Below are positions 9,901-15,928 of a stretch of DNA of 20,280 bases, piece after piece (the first letter of the stretch is position 1; each line of letters opens with the position of its first letter). The notes under the pieces were generated by a model. The model was given only the letters and a program-made list of their open reading frames with translations, was not told the DNA's origin and ran no database searches. The translations under genes were made by a program, and so were the position numbers. This DNA is from an uncultured Ruminococcus sp. (lineage in GTDB: Bacteria > Bacillota > Clostridia > Oscillospirales > Acutalibacteraceae), in assembly GCA_902767175.1 (NCBI GenBank), contig CACXGH010000060.1:1-20280 (forward strand), read 5' to 3'.

Positions 9901-10621
9901 GGCAGGATCTTACTACTTTGATGATGACGCAGCTCATGAACTTTCTACTGAAGGTGTTGTTAATCTCTATTCATCAGAGGCAAGGTCATTCTTCACGAAT
10001 GAAAATAACATCGGTTACTATATATCAGGCGAGAAAGACCTTAATGAAAATACAGTTGGATCTGTTACCAATGCATCTACGGAATGGATAGTCAATAATG
10101 ACTTCAAGACAGGCGCTAACTCACTGACTACTTATGTAAACTTTGCCGCTAAGGAAGGCTCATTTACAAGATTTGCTCCGTATTATTCATACGAGACATC
10201 TAAGGGCATTCACTTCAGATGGGAGTCTACATCTGCACTGTATCTCAGTACAACAGTCAAGATGATAGCAAGCGAGTTTAAGTTCGCTAATATGGGTACT
10301 CTTGACGGTACAAAGACAAGAACACCTCATTTCTATCTTATTCCTGCTGATTCAGGTTCTGATAAGCTTTATGTAGAGTTCAGAACTGACTTCTATGTCA
10401 AGTATATTGATAAGAAGGGCGAAAAGCATCAGTTTGCTATTCGTGAAGGCAAGTATGAGATCAGAAGACCTGCCGGTTCAACAACTGCATACATTGCTGA
10501 CCTCTTTGACGAGACCTATTGGAAGGGTATGGAGAACATAACCTATATAGGCAGAGGCACAATCAATGAAGCAGGTACAGGCACTACAGGTGATCTTATC
10601 GACGGAACATACGGCAACTGA
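3989..10621 (+). CDS. Giant modular pilin/adhesin with prepilin leader and starch-binding-like modules
   Basis: A 2,210-aa exported protein with no named family, inferred to be a type IV pilus-tip adhesin. Leader MQKTIMKNSKKG is followed by FSLPMAIATSLFLIIISTSLLFI, a prepilin cleavage site and helix, but +5 is Met instead of Glu, as in GspK-type tip pilins. Residues about 160-545 are beta-rich, with an uncertain starch-module-like stretch from about 392. Residues about 550-858 hold several FIVAR-like helical repeats (for example KLADDLEAALNAY), a likely stalk. Residues 1096-1195 (AHFWNDSG, WPGNKM, AKYVIFNCGG) and 1220-1305 (IYFWGDG, PFPGYYL, TKFIVNNGNGSQQT) resemble CBM26/CBM25. A Gly9-Glu-Ser-Gly4 linker starts at 1319. 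The C-terminal 880 aa are unrecognised, with a helical stretch at about 1600-1785. There is no LPXTG motif or C-terminal anchor. The start ATG has AGGAG 10 bases upstream. It is the last gene of the pilin operon. Confidence 0.85.
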   Translation: MQKTIMKNSKKGFSLPMAIATSLFLIIISTSLLFISIQSMSTTSVDISGRQAYLNVRSALEYARSYYATHVTDYSKVGTEYLVMNDPGGTVSQGAEVKKSFDPSASSNANYSTYVMAVYKKGTGSDKSTLTLTAFSKYSDAYGNKSKLARLSVTYTIGSQAPNRLTIIGGTPRSESVGGTDSITLNVKKPKSMDDKLYTYYIWTYKDSGNAYELYNENSYTSFNYDEKVIKPKGWVGRLNTSTMDTPNKVETNEKWETVGNTAAQIQKGPQGVFADTGNGWFMGEYFIQKGYVPWFNIIFAQQGSVLEGTGGASNIYDSQLNEIFHLWYLDPSDKNIYFEFAGDQKTEIGSRSEYFEKYGTKFYTKYYEKGSWDGRQGLDDTIVVYVKNPKTTIHFRIKDQDDTNTVTTLPSSLWPKIKSVTNKDGSSISGTSYIGTASGQKESSNISMQYEGCGWWVASVETNRTFDLTLQYSGSEHKAYAIDANSVSNEFWLVENDGLNVHMTEESALYDLGIDSESYVTVHAKIADYTKKATPKLIYNKGAITSTIERLDLLKELLNATQLVSSRYTATSYQKVKEAMDEGFKLIDNKNFIDEQDGPTDAEKILQADVEYKKAKKKLVKAVEALVNVETTMNDVRGLISLVNQGKYAEQEQANNGEFDSGAFSKFMGTAESPSNYTKAQAAVNDPKSVTLDEVAALEEGLQNDLTALRAARLDRGTLSAKIEELKSKENLTGVYEAEGQAAFNTAIQNARVALGQKETSQGALNDAYDALVAADNALVMISVLDVEKVNELLAQANAIISNAETSGKVNCTDDSYAALTAAIAAANTAKDKTKQDDVNKLADDLEAALNAYTILKPAQSLDELNSLGVIRLWVINNSKDTTLSYEVRKYSENSATATTVDMTGLTLWGSAKDSEYRYLDIAKADCEKFVVATAKDGADIASTADIMTDTIGDANACVVINEDGTLSTVTKIVTVYGIFDGDEVKGKIGTDTIASSFDSPYYCFRYPITDANKNENFGVVNKYTPDVAGDPAPFDAYNAGKLEAGEYIIQYTKGVNTASVIKVSDIYPKYSAVPTAPEEPKAGPTLANDDIQIGDVIHTNGDYVYFTDNDDGYGLWKNGSNEFYAHFWNDSGYSTTWPGNKMDFYKQNASGQNMYMAKVPDNAKYVIFNCGGAQTVNITLQKGYGYYKTGWSDGKMTVGNWKEATVQSASDFGPYETGVIYITNNYNWDNLQIYFWGDGCNGAPFPGYYLDETGTKDANGKVIYKITPPKNATKFIVNNGNGSQQTVDTALTLGHHYEFSGGSGAAFQLKDLDAAAGGGGGGGGGESGGGGTYNEGGYSESDLTGTDMQMAYVGGRKVRIQNKSYSTLYGSSKTSSFNSEISTSNPFGGSGINNESGGRLGLAELTAYYDWYEFKIPVSTQAEYSFTIEGMDPSKSTVQTKIVEHARGDVWLEMLSNYNGGSGHFQNYNILTFDPEESQIGDTLTVYFKLPYVDTVSNPTYKTWKEPNITVDGPFVDKYVYDTKMTDKLNRTANSNIYYKSNIPKNNPFITFTVIGPDIDDPTKEKTYEYKTCFQGGDYVLFDPSLNHNYGGWVEFVSDQERLKRAVNLLRTTYYGCKIASQYNNTGNVSDSAYYTYSTGLYNLYENYSTTVTQNGCTFFITKNFESSDDTWCYNEAISIENFLKSSRALYVTMNEAKAYISDPLKNDDMSDSYKIHGSGGGVYPEYNSRTVKNRKYTAASVQTLRSKLAKGEEAFLGTGGTTSLDNARNAIKSAISGLEIMSEGSIAMVLFDCQNKVADGSKFQIRFTLTESPTGYKYRDVTEYNPERYPIYFLSPDGESDYSTIYNVQFVETDKLGNVHELGQAKPSMNMNEAWVYIDQSSNGKWSANTASDYREINAEIFEQTKYDASYPNDAKKTDRQDYIMKVEKTEVVGGVLQKTYSPMTLLFTKDAEVKAVAGAPFASYVIKAGSYYFDDDAAHELSTEGVVNLYSSEARSFFTNENNIGYYISGEKDLNENTVGSVTNASTEWIVNNDFKTGANSLTTYVNFAAKEGSFTRFAPYYSYETSKGIHFRWESTSALYLSTTVKMIASEFKFANMGTLDGTKTRTPHFYLIPADSGSDKLYVEFRTDFYVKYIDKKGEKHQFAIREGKYEIRRPAGSTTAYIADLFDETYWKGMENITYIGRGTINEAGTGTTGDLIDGTYGN
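7943..7987 (+). repeat. GGC/GGT triplet tract encoding a polyglycine linker
   Basis: Nine Gly codons (7943-7969, eight bases in nine being G or C), then Glu-Ser and four more GGC codons. It lies just after the second starch-binding-like module of the giant pilin. Slippage in such a tract would change linker length in steps of one residue without a frameshift. Confidence 0.8.
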
Positions 10622-10649
10622 TAACCTGTAAGTTCCCGAATAACTCAAA

Positions 10650-10682
10650 AAAAAATCCCCCGATTAATTCGGGGGATTTTTT
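10650..10682. terminator. Bidirectional terminator between the pilin operon and recG
   Basis: A 14-bp perfect stem (arms 10650-10663 and 10669-10682, core ATCCCCCGA / TCGGGGGAT) with a TTAAT loop. A run of A on the left and T on the right gives a U-tract in both directions. It sits between the convergent ends of the giant pilin gene and recG, so it serves both. Confidence 0.93.
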
Positions 10683-10698
10683 AATGCGTTTATTGCGT

Positions 10699-12726
10699 TT
10701 ATGATTGTGTGTTTGGGAACAGACGTCTGATTTCAAACAGAAGCGGTGCGTCCTCCTTTGATGTCAGCATCGGATCTTTACTCAGTATTTCTCTTGCCGC
10801 ATCTCTTGCTGCGTCTACATTTACCATATCCGAGGTTTTTACAAGCTTAAATTCAGGTATTCCATGCTGACGGAATCCGAAGAAATCACCGGGACCTCTC
10901 AGTCTCAGGTCTTCATCTGCTATAGTAAAGCCGTTATTTGTTCTGCACAATATTCCAAGTCTTTCCTGCGTGACAGGGGAGGTGTTATCGGTTATCATAA
11001 TGCAGTATGAGCGCTCCTTTCCTCTGCCGACTCTTCCTCTGAGCTGATGAAGCTGCGACAGTCCGAAACGCTCAGCGTTTTCAATAAGCATAATTGTAGC
11101 GTTAGGTACATTGACACCGACCTCAACTACTGTAGTTGAAACAAGCACATCAGCCTTTCCCGATGCGAACTCGTTCATAACGATGTCTTTTTCGGCTGCG
11201 GACATTCTTCCGTGAAGCACTCTTATCCTGTATTTTCCAAGAACGCTCTTTTTAAGATTTTCGGCATATTCCTCTGCGGCTATCAGTTCGGTTTCGTTCT
11301 GCTCTACAAGAGGACAAACAATATAGCATTGATGTCCGCTGTCAATATGTTTCTTTATAAAATTATATATTCGTCCTCTCATTTCACCGCCGACACAGTA
11401 GGTATCGACCTTCTGCCTGCCGGGCGGCATTTCATCAATTATCGACAGTTCAAGGTCTCCGAAAAGCATAAGTGCAAGTGTTCTCGGGATAGGCGTAGCT
11501 GACATTACTATCACATGAGGAGACTGCCCTTTTGATGTCAGAGCAGCCCGCTGTCCTACTCCGAAGCGGTGCTGTTCGTCAGTAATTACAAGACCGAGCT
11601 TATTGAAGGCGACATTTTCAGAGATAAGTGCATGAGTACCAATGATAATATCAATATCTCCGTTTTTCAGCGAGGTTAGTATTCTTGTTTTTTCAGCAGC
11701 TTTTGTCGAGCCTGTCAGAAGTGCAAGCCTTATGTCAGTGCCGTTAAATATCTCGCTCAGGCTTTCAAAATGCTGTCCTGCGAGTATCTCTGTCGGCACC
11801 ATAAAAGCGCACTGTAAAGAGTTCCTTGCGGCAGTATAGCATACTGCCGCAGCAACTGCTGTTTTTCCGCTTCCTACATCGCCCTGTATCAGCCTGTTCA
11901 TGGGGTGACATGATTTTTGCATATCGGAAATACATTCTGAAATAACCCTTCTCTGAGCGCCTGTTGGCGGAAAGCTGAGCAGTTTAAGAAATTCGTCTGT
12001 ATGATCATGTTCTATTATATATGAATTTTCTGTTAGTCTGCTGCTGCAGCGAAGTCCGACACCTGTTTCAAGAATTAGCAGTTCCTCAAATACAAGACGG
12101 TTTCTTGCCGTCTGCGCAGCTTGTGAGTTTTCGGGAAAATGTATGTTTCTTAGTGCGTATTTCAGGTCACACAGCCCGTATTTATCTCTTATATAGGCAG
12201 GTATTGTATCGTTGACCTTTTCGGGCAGCATTGCCAGCGCTTTTTCCATCGCATTTTCAATATGGGTGCTTTTCAGCGTGTTTGTCTGCGGATAAACAGG
12301 ACGGATACGCACCTTGCCTGTTGTCTGTATCTTAGGGCTGCTCATTTCAGTGCCTTTATCGCTTTTTTTTATTGTTCCGTAAAACAGAAATTCTCCGCCT
12401 TTTTTAAGCTGCTCATAAATAAATGCGACATTAAAGAACGAAACCGTCATAAAATCAATGCCGTCTGTGACAGTGAACTTATACAGAGTCATATTCTTCC
12501 GTATATAAGCAGGTGATGAACAGGTGCGTACAGCAGCCCTGATACAACAGTTTTCTCCGTCTGCAGCATCGCTTATCATAACAGGGCTGCTCCAATCCTC
12601 ATATGCTCTCGGATAAAGCCTTAACAGCTCTCCGACAGTATCAACACCAAGCTTATGAAACTGTTCGGCCTTTTTATTTCCTATTCCTGACAGTGTTGTC
12701 AGCGGAGTTCTGAATAATGACGCCAT
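10699..12726 (-). CDS. recG: ATP-dependent DNA helicase RecG
   Basis: Superfamily 2 branched-DNA translocase that remodels stalled replication forks and Holliday junctions. At 675 aa it is full length for RecG. An N-terminal wedge/OB region (LSGIGNKKAEQFHKLGVDTVGELL near residue 12, typical RecG opening) is followed by the helicase core: Walker A GDVGSGKT at 282-289, DEQH at 383-386, SATPIPRT at 409-416, and motif VI QLRGRVGRG at 561-569. The C-terminal RecG domain follows (FRQHGIPEFKLV). The start is ATG 12726 with AGGAGAGGAAAG directly upstream. It lies downstream of the fakA-like gene on the same strand, as recG does in the Bacillus yloV region, but without the sda genes that lie between them there. 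Confidence 0.97.
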   Translation of the reverse strand: MASLFRTPLTTLSGIGNKKAEQFHKLGVDTVGELLRLYPRAYEDWSSPVMISDAADGENCCIRAAVRTCSSPAYIRKNMTLYKFTVTDGIDFMTVSFFNVAFIYEQLKKGGEFLFYGTIKKSDKGTEMSSPKIQTTGKVRIRPVYPQTNTLKSTHIENAMEKALAMLPEKVNDTIPAYIRDKYGLCDLKYALRNIHFPENSQAAQTARNRLVFEELLILETGVGLRCSSRLTENSYIIEHDHTDEFLKLLSFPPTGAQRRVISECISDMQKSCHPMNRLIQGDVGSGKTAVAAAVCYTAARNSLQCAFMVPTEILAGQHFESLSEIFNGTDIRLALLTGSTKAAEKTRILTSLKNGDIDIIIGTHALISENVAFNKLGLVITDEQHRFGVGQRAALTSKGQSPHVIVMSATPIPRTLALMLFGDLELSIIDEMPPGRQKVDTYCVGGEMRGRIYNFIKKHIDSGHQCYIVCPLVEQNETELIAAEEYAENLKKSVLGKYRIRVLHGRMSAAEKDIVMNEFASGKADVLVSTTVVEVGVNVPNATIMLIENAERFGLSQLHQLRGRVGRGKERSYCIMITDNTSPVTQERLGILCRTNNGFTIADEDLRLRGPGDFFGFRQHGIPEFKLVKTSDMVNVDAARDAAREILSKDPMLTSKEDAPLLFEIRRLFPNTQS

Positions 12727-12756
12727 CTTTCCTCTCCTTTCCTTTGCAGTATCAAG

Positions 12757-12797
12757 AAAACCGACTCTTCCTGTCTGATTTCGGAAGAATCGGTTTT
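12757..12797 (-). terminator. Hairpin between fakA-like gene and recG (possible attenuating terminator)
   Basis: Arms 12757-12771 and 12783-12797 pair over 15 positions with one mismatch (AAAACCGA/TCGGTTTT and TCTTCC/GGAAGA), with an 11-base loop. Read on the minus strand the stem ends in a short T run (TTTTCTT), so it may end part of the transcripts from fakA before recG. The U-tract is short, hence moderate confidence. Confidence 0.55.
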
Positions 12798-12834
12798 TAT
12801 TTATCTATATTTTCCCGGATAATGCCCGAAAGTC

Positions 12835-14529
12835 TTACTCGACTGAGAGCATGAAGTAATATACGGGTTGTCCGCCGTCAATAAGTGTTACCTCAATATC
12901 GCCGCCGACCTTTGCCTTGATACCCTCAAATGCTGCATTAGCCTGAGCTTCGCTGATACCCTCGCCGTAAATAACGGAGATATAGCTTGTATCTCTGCCT
13001 GACATTTCCTTTGCAAGCTTTATAGCGGCCTTAACGGGATCCTTATCCTTGTGGGTAAGCTTGCCGTTGTTCAAGGCTATGATATCGCCCTCTTTTATCT
13101 TAGTGCCGCCGAATTCGGAATTCCTTGCGGCATATGTGACCTGACCCGTAGAAACATTCTTTGCAGCGGAGATCATGAACTCACTGTTCAGCTCAATAGT
13201 AGCATCGGGTGAGTAGGAAAGCATAGCCACAAGTCCCTGAGGAATTGTCTTTGTAGGGATAATGATAACATTTCTGTCAGTTACCTGCGGAACGACCTGC
13301 TCGGCAGCAAGAATAATGTTCTTATTGTTCGGAAGAACAAATACCGTCTTTGCAGGTGTAGCCATTACAGCCTGATAAATGTCGTCTGTGCTCGGATTCA
13401 TACTCTGACCGCCGCTGACTACATGAGTACAGCCAAGATCCTTGAATACATTCTCAAGACCCTTGCCGGCTGCAACTGCAATAAATCCTACATCATCGGT
13501 CGGCTCAACAGGCTTGAGAGCCTCACGTTTTTTCTCCTCTTCGGCAAGTCTTGCCTTCTCTTTTTCGTACTTCTCGGCAGCCTTTCTGTGCTGCTCCTTC
13601 ATATTTTCTATCTTTACGGTGAGAAGCTGTCCGTAAGTCAGAGCCTCTTCAAGCGCCTTGCCCGGGTGTTCCGTATGGACATGAACTTTTATGAAATCAT
13701 CGTCATCGGCTACCACAACACAGTCGCCCATTGTTTCAAGGAAAGCTCTCAGCTCAGAGGATTCTCTGTCAAGCTCGGGTGCTTTTCCTATTATGAACTC
13801 TGTGCAGTAGGTAAAGTTGATGACGGAGTCAAACTCTGCAGCGGCATTTCTGAAAAACTCCGCAGCACTGTCTTCTTTTTCGGGACTCATTCCTGCAGCA
13901 GGTGCATCATTCATTATCATGACACCGTCACGGAGAAGTGACAGCATACCTTCAAAGATAACGCAAAGACCCTTGCCGCCTGCATCAACTACGCCTGCCT
14001 TTTTAAGTACAGGAAGCATTTCCGGAGTACGATTCAGCGCTTCATTGGCTGCCGACACAACAGAACCAAAGACTATTACTGCATCGTCCTCAACACCTGA
14101 GGCTGTTCTTCCTGCTTCGTATGCCATTCTGGCAACTGTCAGAATAGTGCCTTCTGTGGGATTCATTACTGCTTTATATGCGGTCTCTACACCGATCTTG
14201 AGAGCGTTGGCAAGATCCTTGCCGTCGATTTCCTCCTTGCCCTTCAGACCGTTTGCAATACCTCTGAAAAGAAGAGAAAGTATAACGCCTGAGTTGCCTC
14301 TTGCGGATTTGAGCATAGCAGAAGCAGCCTCTGATGCGACCTCGTCAATTCGCTGTGCACTGCTCTCGCTCAGTGCTTTTGCTGCCGCTTCGATCGTCAT
14401 TGACATATTTGTGCCTGTATCTCCGTCGGGAACAGGGAATATGTTCAGAGAGTTTATCTCTTCCTTTTGTCTGATTATGTTGTTTGCACCGGAAATTAGC
14501 GCATTTTTGTAGTAAGAACCGTTAATCAT
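12835..14529 (-). CDS. fakA: DAK2-domain fatty acid kinase subunit, FakA/YloV family
   Basis: ATP-binding subunit that, with a FakB (DegV-like) fatty-acid carrier protein, phosphorylates exogenous fatty acids in Firmicutes. The N-terminal DhaL/DAK2 domain shows PVPDGDTGTNM at 32-42 (metal-binding Asp residues), ARGNSG at 76-81 and DAGGKG at 182-187. A charged Lys/Glu-rich linker near residues 320-340 leads to the C-terminal FakA domain, which ends in GGQPVYYFMLSVE, as in the family. The length (564 aa) is close to usual. I chose ATG 14529; an in-frame GTG at 14541 gives four more residues but has AAGGA only one base away. Spacing to spoVS is 24 bases, so they are co-transcribed. No fakB or asp23-like yloU gene is in the window. 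Confidence 0.9.
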   Translation of the reverse strand: MINGSYYKNALISGANNIIRQKEEINSLNIFPVPDGDTGTNMSMTIEAAAKALSESSAQRIDEVASEAASAMLKSARGNSGVILSLLFRGIANGLKGKEEIDGKDLANALKIGVETAYKAVMNPTEGTILTVARMAYEAGRTASGVEDDAVIVFGSVVSAANEALNRTPEMLPVLKKAGVVDAGGKGLCVIFEGMLSLLRDGVMIMNDAPAAGMSPEKEDSAAEFFRNAAAEFDSVINFTYCTEFIIGKAPELDRESSELRAFLETMGDCVVVADDDDFIKVHVHTEHPGKALEEALTYGQLLTVKIENMKEQHRKAAEKYEKEKARLAEEEKKREALKPVEPTDDVGFIAVAAGKGLENVFKDLGCTHVVSGGQSMNPSTDDIYQAVMATPAKTVFVLPNNKNIILAAEQVVPQVTDRNVIIIPTKTIPQGLVAMLSYSPDATIELNSEFMISAAKNVSTGQVTYAARNSEFGGTKIKEGDIIALNNGKLTHKDKDPVKAAIKLAKEMSGRDTSYISVIYGEGISEAQANAAFEGIKAKVGGDIEVTLIDGGQPVYYFMLSVE

Positions 14530-14553
14530 TGCTTCTTGCACTTCCTTAACAAA

Positions 14554-14814
14554 TTATCTTATTTCGACTATCAGTTTCATAGCCGTTCTTTCGATACCTT
14601 CGATCTCAATGCTGGTAAATGCAGGTATACAAATAAGGTCTATTCCCATAGGTGCAAGATAACCTCTTGCTACGGCTACGGACTTGAGTGCCTGATTTGT
14701 TGCTCCTGCTCCGACAGCCTGTACTTCAACACAGCCGTAATCCCTTACGACTCCTGCAATAGCACCTGCTACGGAATTTGGTGCGGATTTTGATGAAACC
14801 TTCAATACTTCCAT
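14554..14814 (-). CDS. spoVS: Stage V sporulation protein S
   Basis: Small 86-aa protein of the SpoVS family, an Alba-like putative nucleic-acid-binding fold needed for normal spore coat assembly and septation timing in Bacillus. The sequence is strikingly conserved along its whole length: MEVLKVSSKSAPNSVAGAIAG, then AVGAGATNQALKSVAVARG, LICIPAF and ERTAMKLIVEIR. The ATG at 14814 follows an AGGAGGGC ribosome binding site. It lies between ymdB and the fakA-like gene on the same strand; ymdB-spoVS adjacency is also seen in Bacillus. It supports, but does not prove, that the host forms spores, because spoVS also occurs in some non-sporulating bacteria. Confidence 0.96.
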   Translation of the reverse strand: MEVLKVSSKSAPNSVAGAIAGVVRDYGCVEVQAVGAGATNQALKSVAVARGYLAPMGIDLICIPAFTSIEIEGIERTAMKLIVEIR

Positions 14815-14862
14815 TATAATTGCCCTCCTGAAAAGCTACTGCGCCATAATAATATATTATAT

Positions 14863-14889
14863 ATTATATTGAAAATAGATAATTTTCAA
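14863..14889 (-). promoter_or_regulatory. Possible spoVS promoter overlapped by an inverted repeat
   Basis: On the minus strand TTGAAA (14889-14884) and TATAAT (14868-14863) are separated by 15 bp, two short of the ideal. The -35 box lies in a perfect inverted repeat, TTGAAAAT-AGATA-ATTTTCAA (14869-14889), which fills the whole -35 box and spacer. A repressor site here could block this promoter; alternatively the AT-rich gap produces both by chance. Confidence 0.4.
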
Positions 14890-14946
14890 GTGTATAGTAT
14901 AAAGAAAATGTTATGATTTTATGAACAACCTGTTATTTTTTGCTTA

Positions 14947-15717
14947 TCATGAAATTTTCATTCTTTTCAGAGAGACAGTGTGTCCGGTTTTTTCATCTAT
15001 ACTGAACCTGATACAGTCTGCATGGCATTTGCCCGTATCAAGCTCAAAACGGACAGGCAGTTTTTCCTTGAATTTTTTTATCGCAATCTCAGGCCTGACT
15101 CCGAGTACAGAGTCGGTAGGCCCTGTCATGCCGACATCGGTTATGTACCCCGTACCCTTTGGAAGTATCCTTTCGTCTGCAGTCTGCACATGGGTATGCG
15201 TGCCGAACATAGCGGATATCCTTCCGTCAAGATAATAGGCGAGTGCGAGTTTTTCAGCGGTAGCCTCTGCATGGAAATCGAGCACGATAATTTTGGTGTC
15301 TATCTCCCTGAGTATTCTTTCAATGACAGTATACGGGTCGTCAAGAGCCTCCATATACATACACCCCATAAGATTGATAACAGCTATCCGGACTCTTCCA
15401 AGGTCATATACCGTATATCCCCTTCCCGGAGTAGTACCCTCGGGATAATTTGCGGGGCGTATAAGACCCGGGCATTCATCAAATTTGCTGTAGCTCTCTT
15501 TGCGGCGGAAGGTGTGAGTTCCTGCCGTAATAATATCAACTCCGCTGCTGAACAGATGCTCAGCGGAGGAGGGTGTGATGCCGTTGCCGTCAGCGGAGTT
15601 TTCTCCGTTGGCTATAACAAGGTCTATCTTTTCACTTTTTTTAAGTGCAGGCAGCTTATCACGAAGAAACCTGCAGCCTATAGAGCCTACAACATCGCCT
15701 ATTGCGAGTATATTCAC
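14947..15717 (-). CDS. ymdB: YmdB-family metallophosphoesterase (2',3'-cAMP phosphodiesterase-like)
   Basis: Calcineurin-like metallophosphoesterase of the YmdB family, 256 aa; Bacillus YmdB hydrolyses 2',3'-cyclic nucleotides and affects the motile versus biofilm choice. Metal-binding segments visible: GDVVG at residues 7-11, NGENSADGNGIT (the Glu matching the catalytic Glu39 of YmdB), AGTHTF, DFHAEAT and GTHTHVQTAD. The family normally has GNHTW where this protein has GTHTF, so a metal/phosphate-contacting Asn is replaced by Thr. The start is GTG 15717 (VNILAIGDVVG), preceded by GAGGTGA; the ATG seven codons upstream would include that site. It is first in the ymdB-spoVS-fakA-recG direction, with a 132-base gap to spoVS. 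Usually rny (ymdA) lies upstream; here it does not. Confidence 0.92.
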   Translation of the reverse strand: MNILAIGDVVGSIGCRFLRDKLPALKKSEKIDLVIANGENSADGNGITPSSAEHLFSSGVDIITAGTHTFRRKESYSKFDECPGLIRPANYPEGTTPGRGYTVYDLGRVRIAVINLMGCMYMEALDDPYTVIERILREIDTKIIVLDFHAEATAEKLALAYYLDGRISAMFGTHTHVQTADERILPKGTGYITDVGMTGPTDSVLGVRPEIAIKKFKEKLPVRFELDTGKCHADCIRFSIDEKTGHTVSLKRMKIS

Positions 15718-15747
15718 GCTATCACCTCGTATATACATAACATTATA

Positions 15748-15776
15748 ATTGTAAAATTATTTTGTTCCTTTGTCAA
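15748..15776 (-). promoter_or_regulatory. Sigma-A promoter of ymdB
   Basis: Minus strand TTGACA (15776-15771, perfect consensus), a 17-bp spacer and TACAAT (15753-15748). Transcription would begin near 15741, giving a leader of about 25 bases before the GTG start. This is the best promoter match in the window. Confidence 0.85.
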
Positions 15777-15829
15777 TCGGAAATAAGAAAAAACCTGCTT
15801 TTTTACTGAAAAAAATTTGTAAAATCCTA

Positions 15830-15858
15830 TTTACAATACTGTTCTCATATTATAAAAT
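15830..15858 (+). promoter_or_regulatory. Likely promoter of the zinc-ribbon membrane protein gene
   Basis: TTTACA (15830-15835), a 17-bp spacer and TAAAAT (15853-15858), about 70 bases before the start codon at 15929. A second possible -10, TATAAT, overlaps at about 15859-15864 but has poorer spacing. Confidence 0.55.
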
Positions 15859-15928
15859 ATAATAAAGAGCTTATATGCCTGAAAAAATGACATGAAAGCC
15901 CAATTTATTATCAAAGGAGATGTTTGTA

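Noticed and set aside
3989..10621. Giant protein as an LPXTG-anchored wall protein or secreted amylase
   Set aside because: No C-terminal LPXTG sorting signal, no Sec signal with AxA site and no glycosidase catalytic motif were seen; the leader is a prepilin type.
13817..14512. Long + strand reading frame (231 codons) opposite the fakA-like gene
   Set aside because: It is Ser/Pro/Ala-rich antisense shadow of a clear DAK2 protein, with no ribosome binding site or family match.
14980..15786. Long + strand reading frame (268 codons) opposite ymdB
   Set aside because: Fully antisense to a recognisable metallophosphoesterase and without a ribosome binding site; its protein shows no domain.
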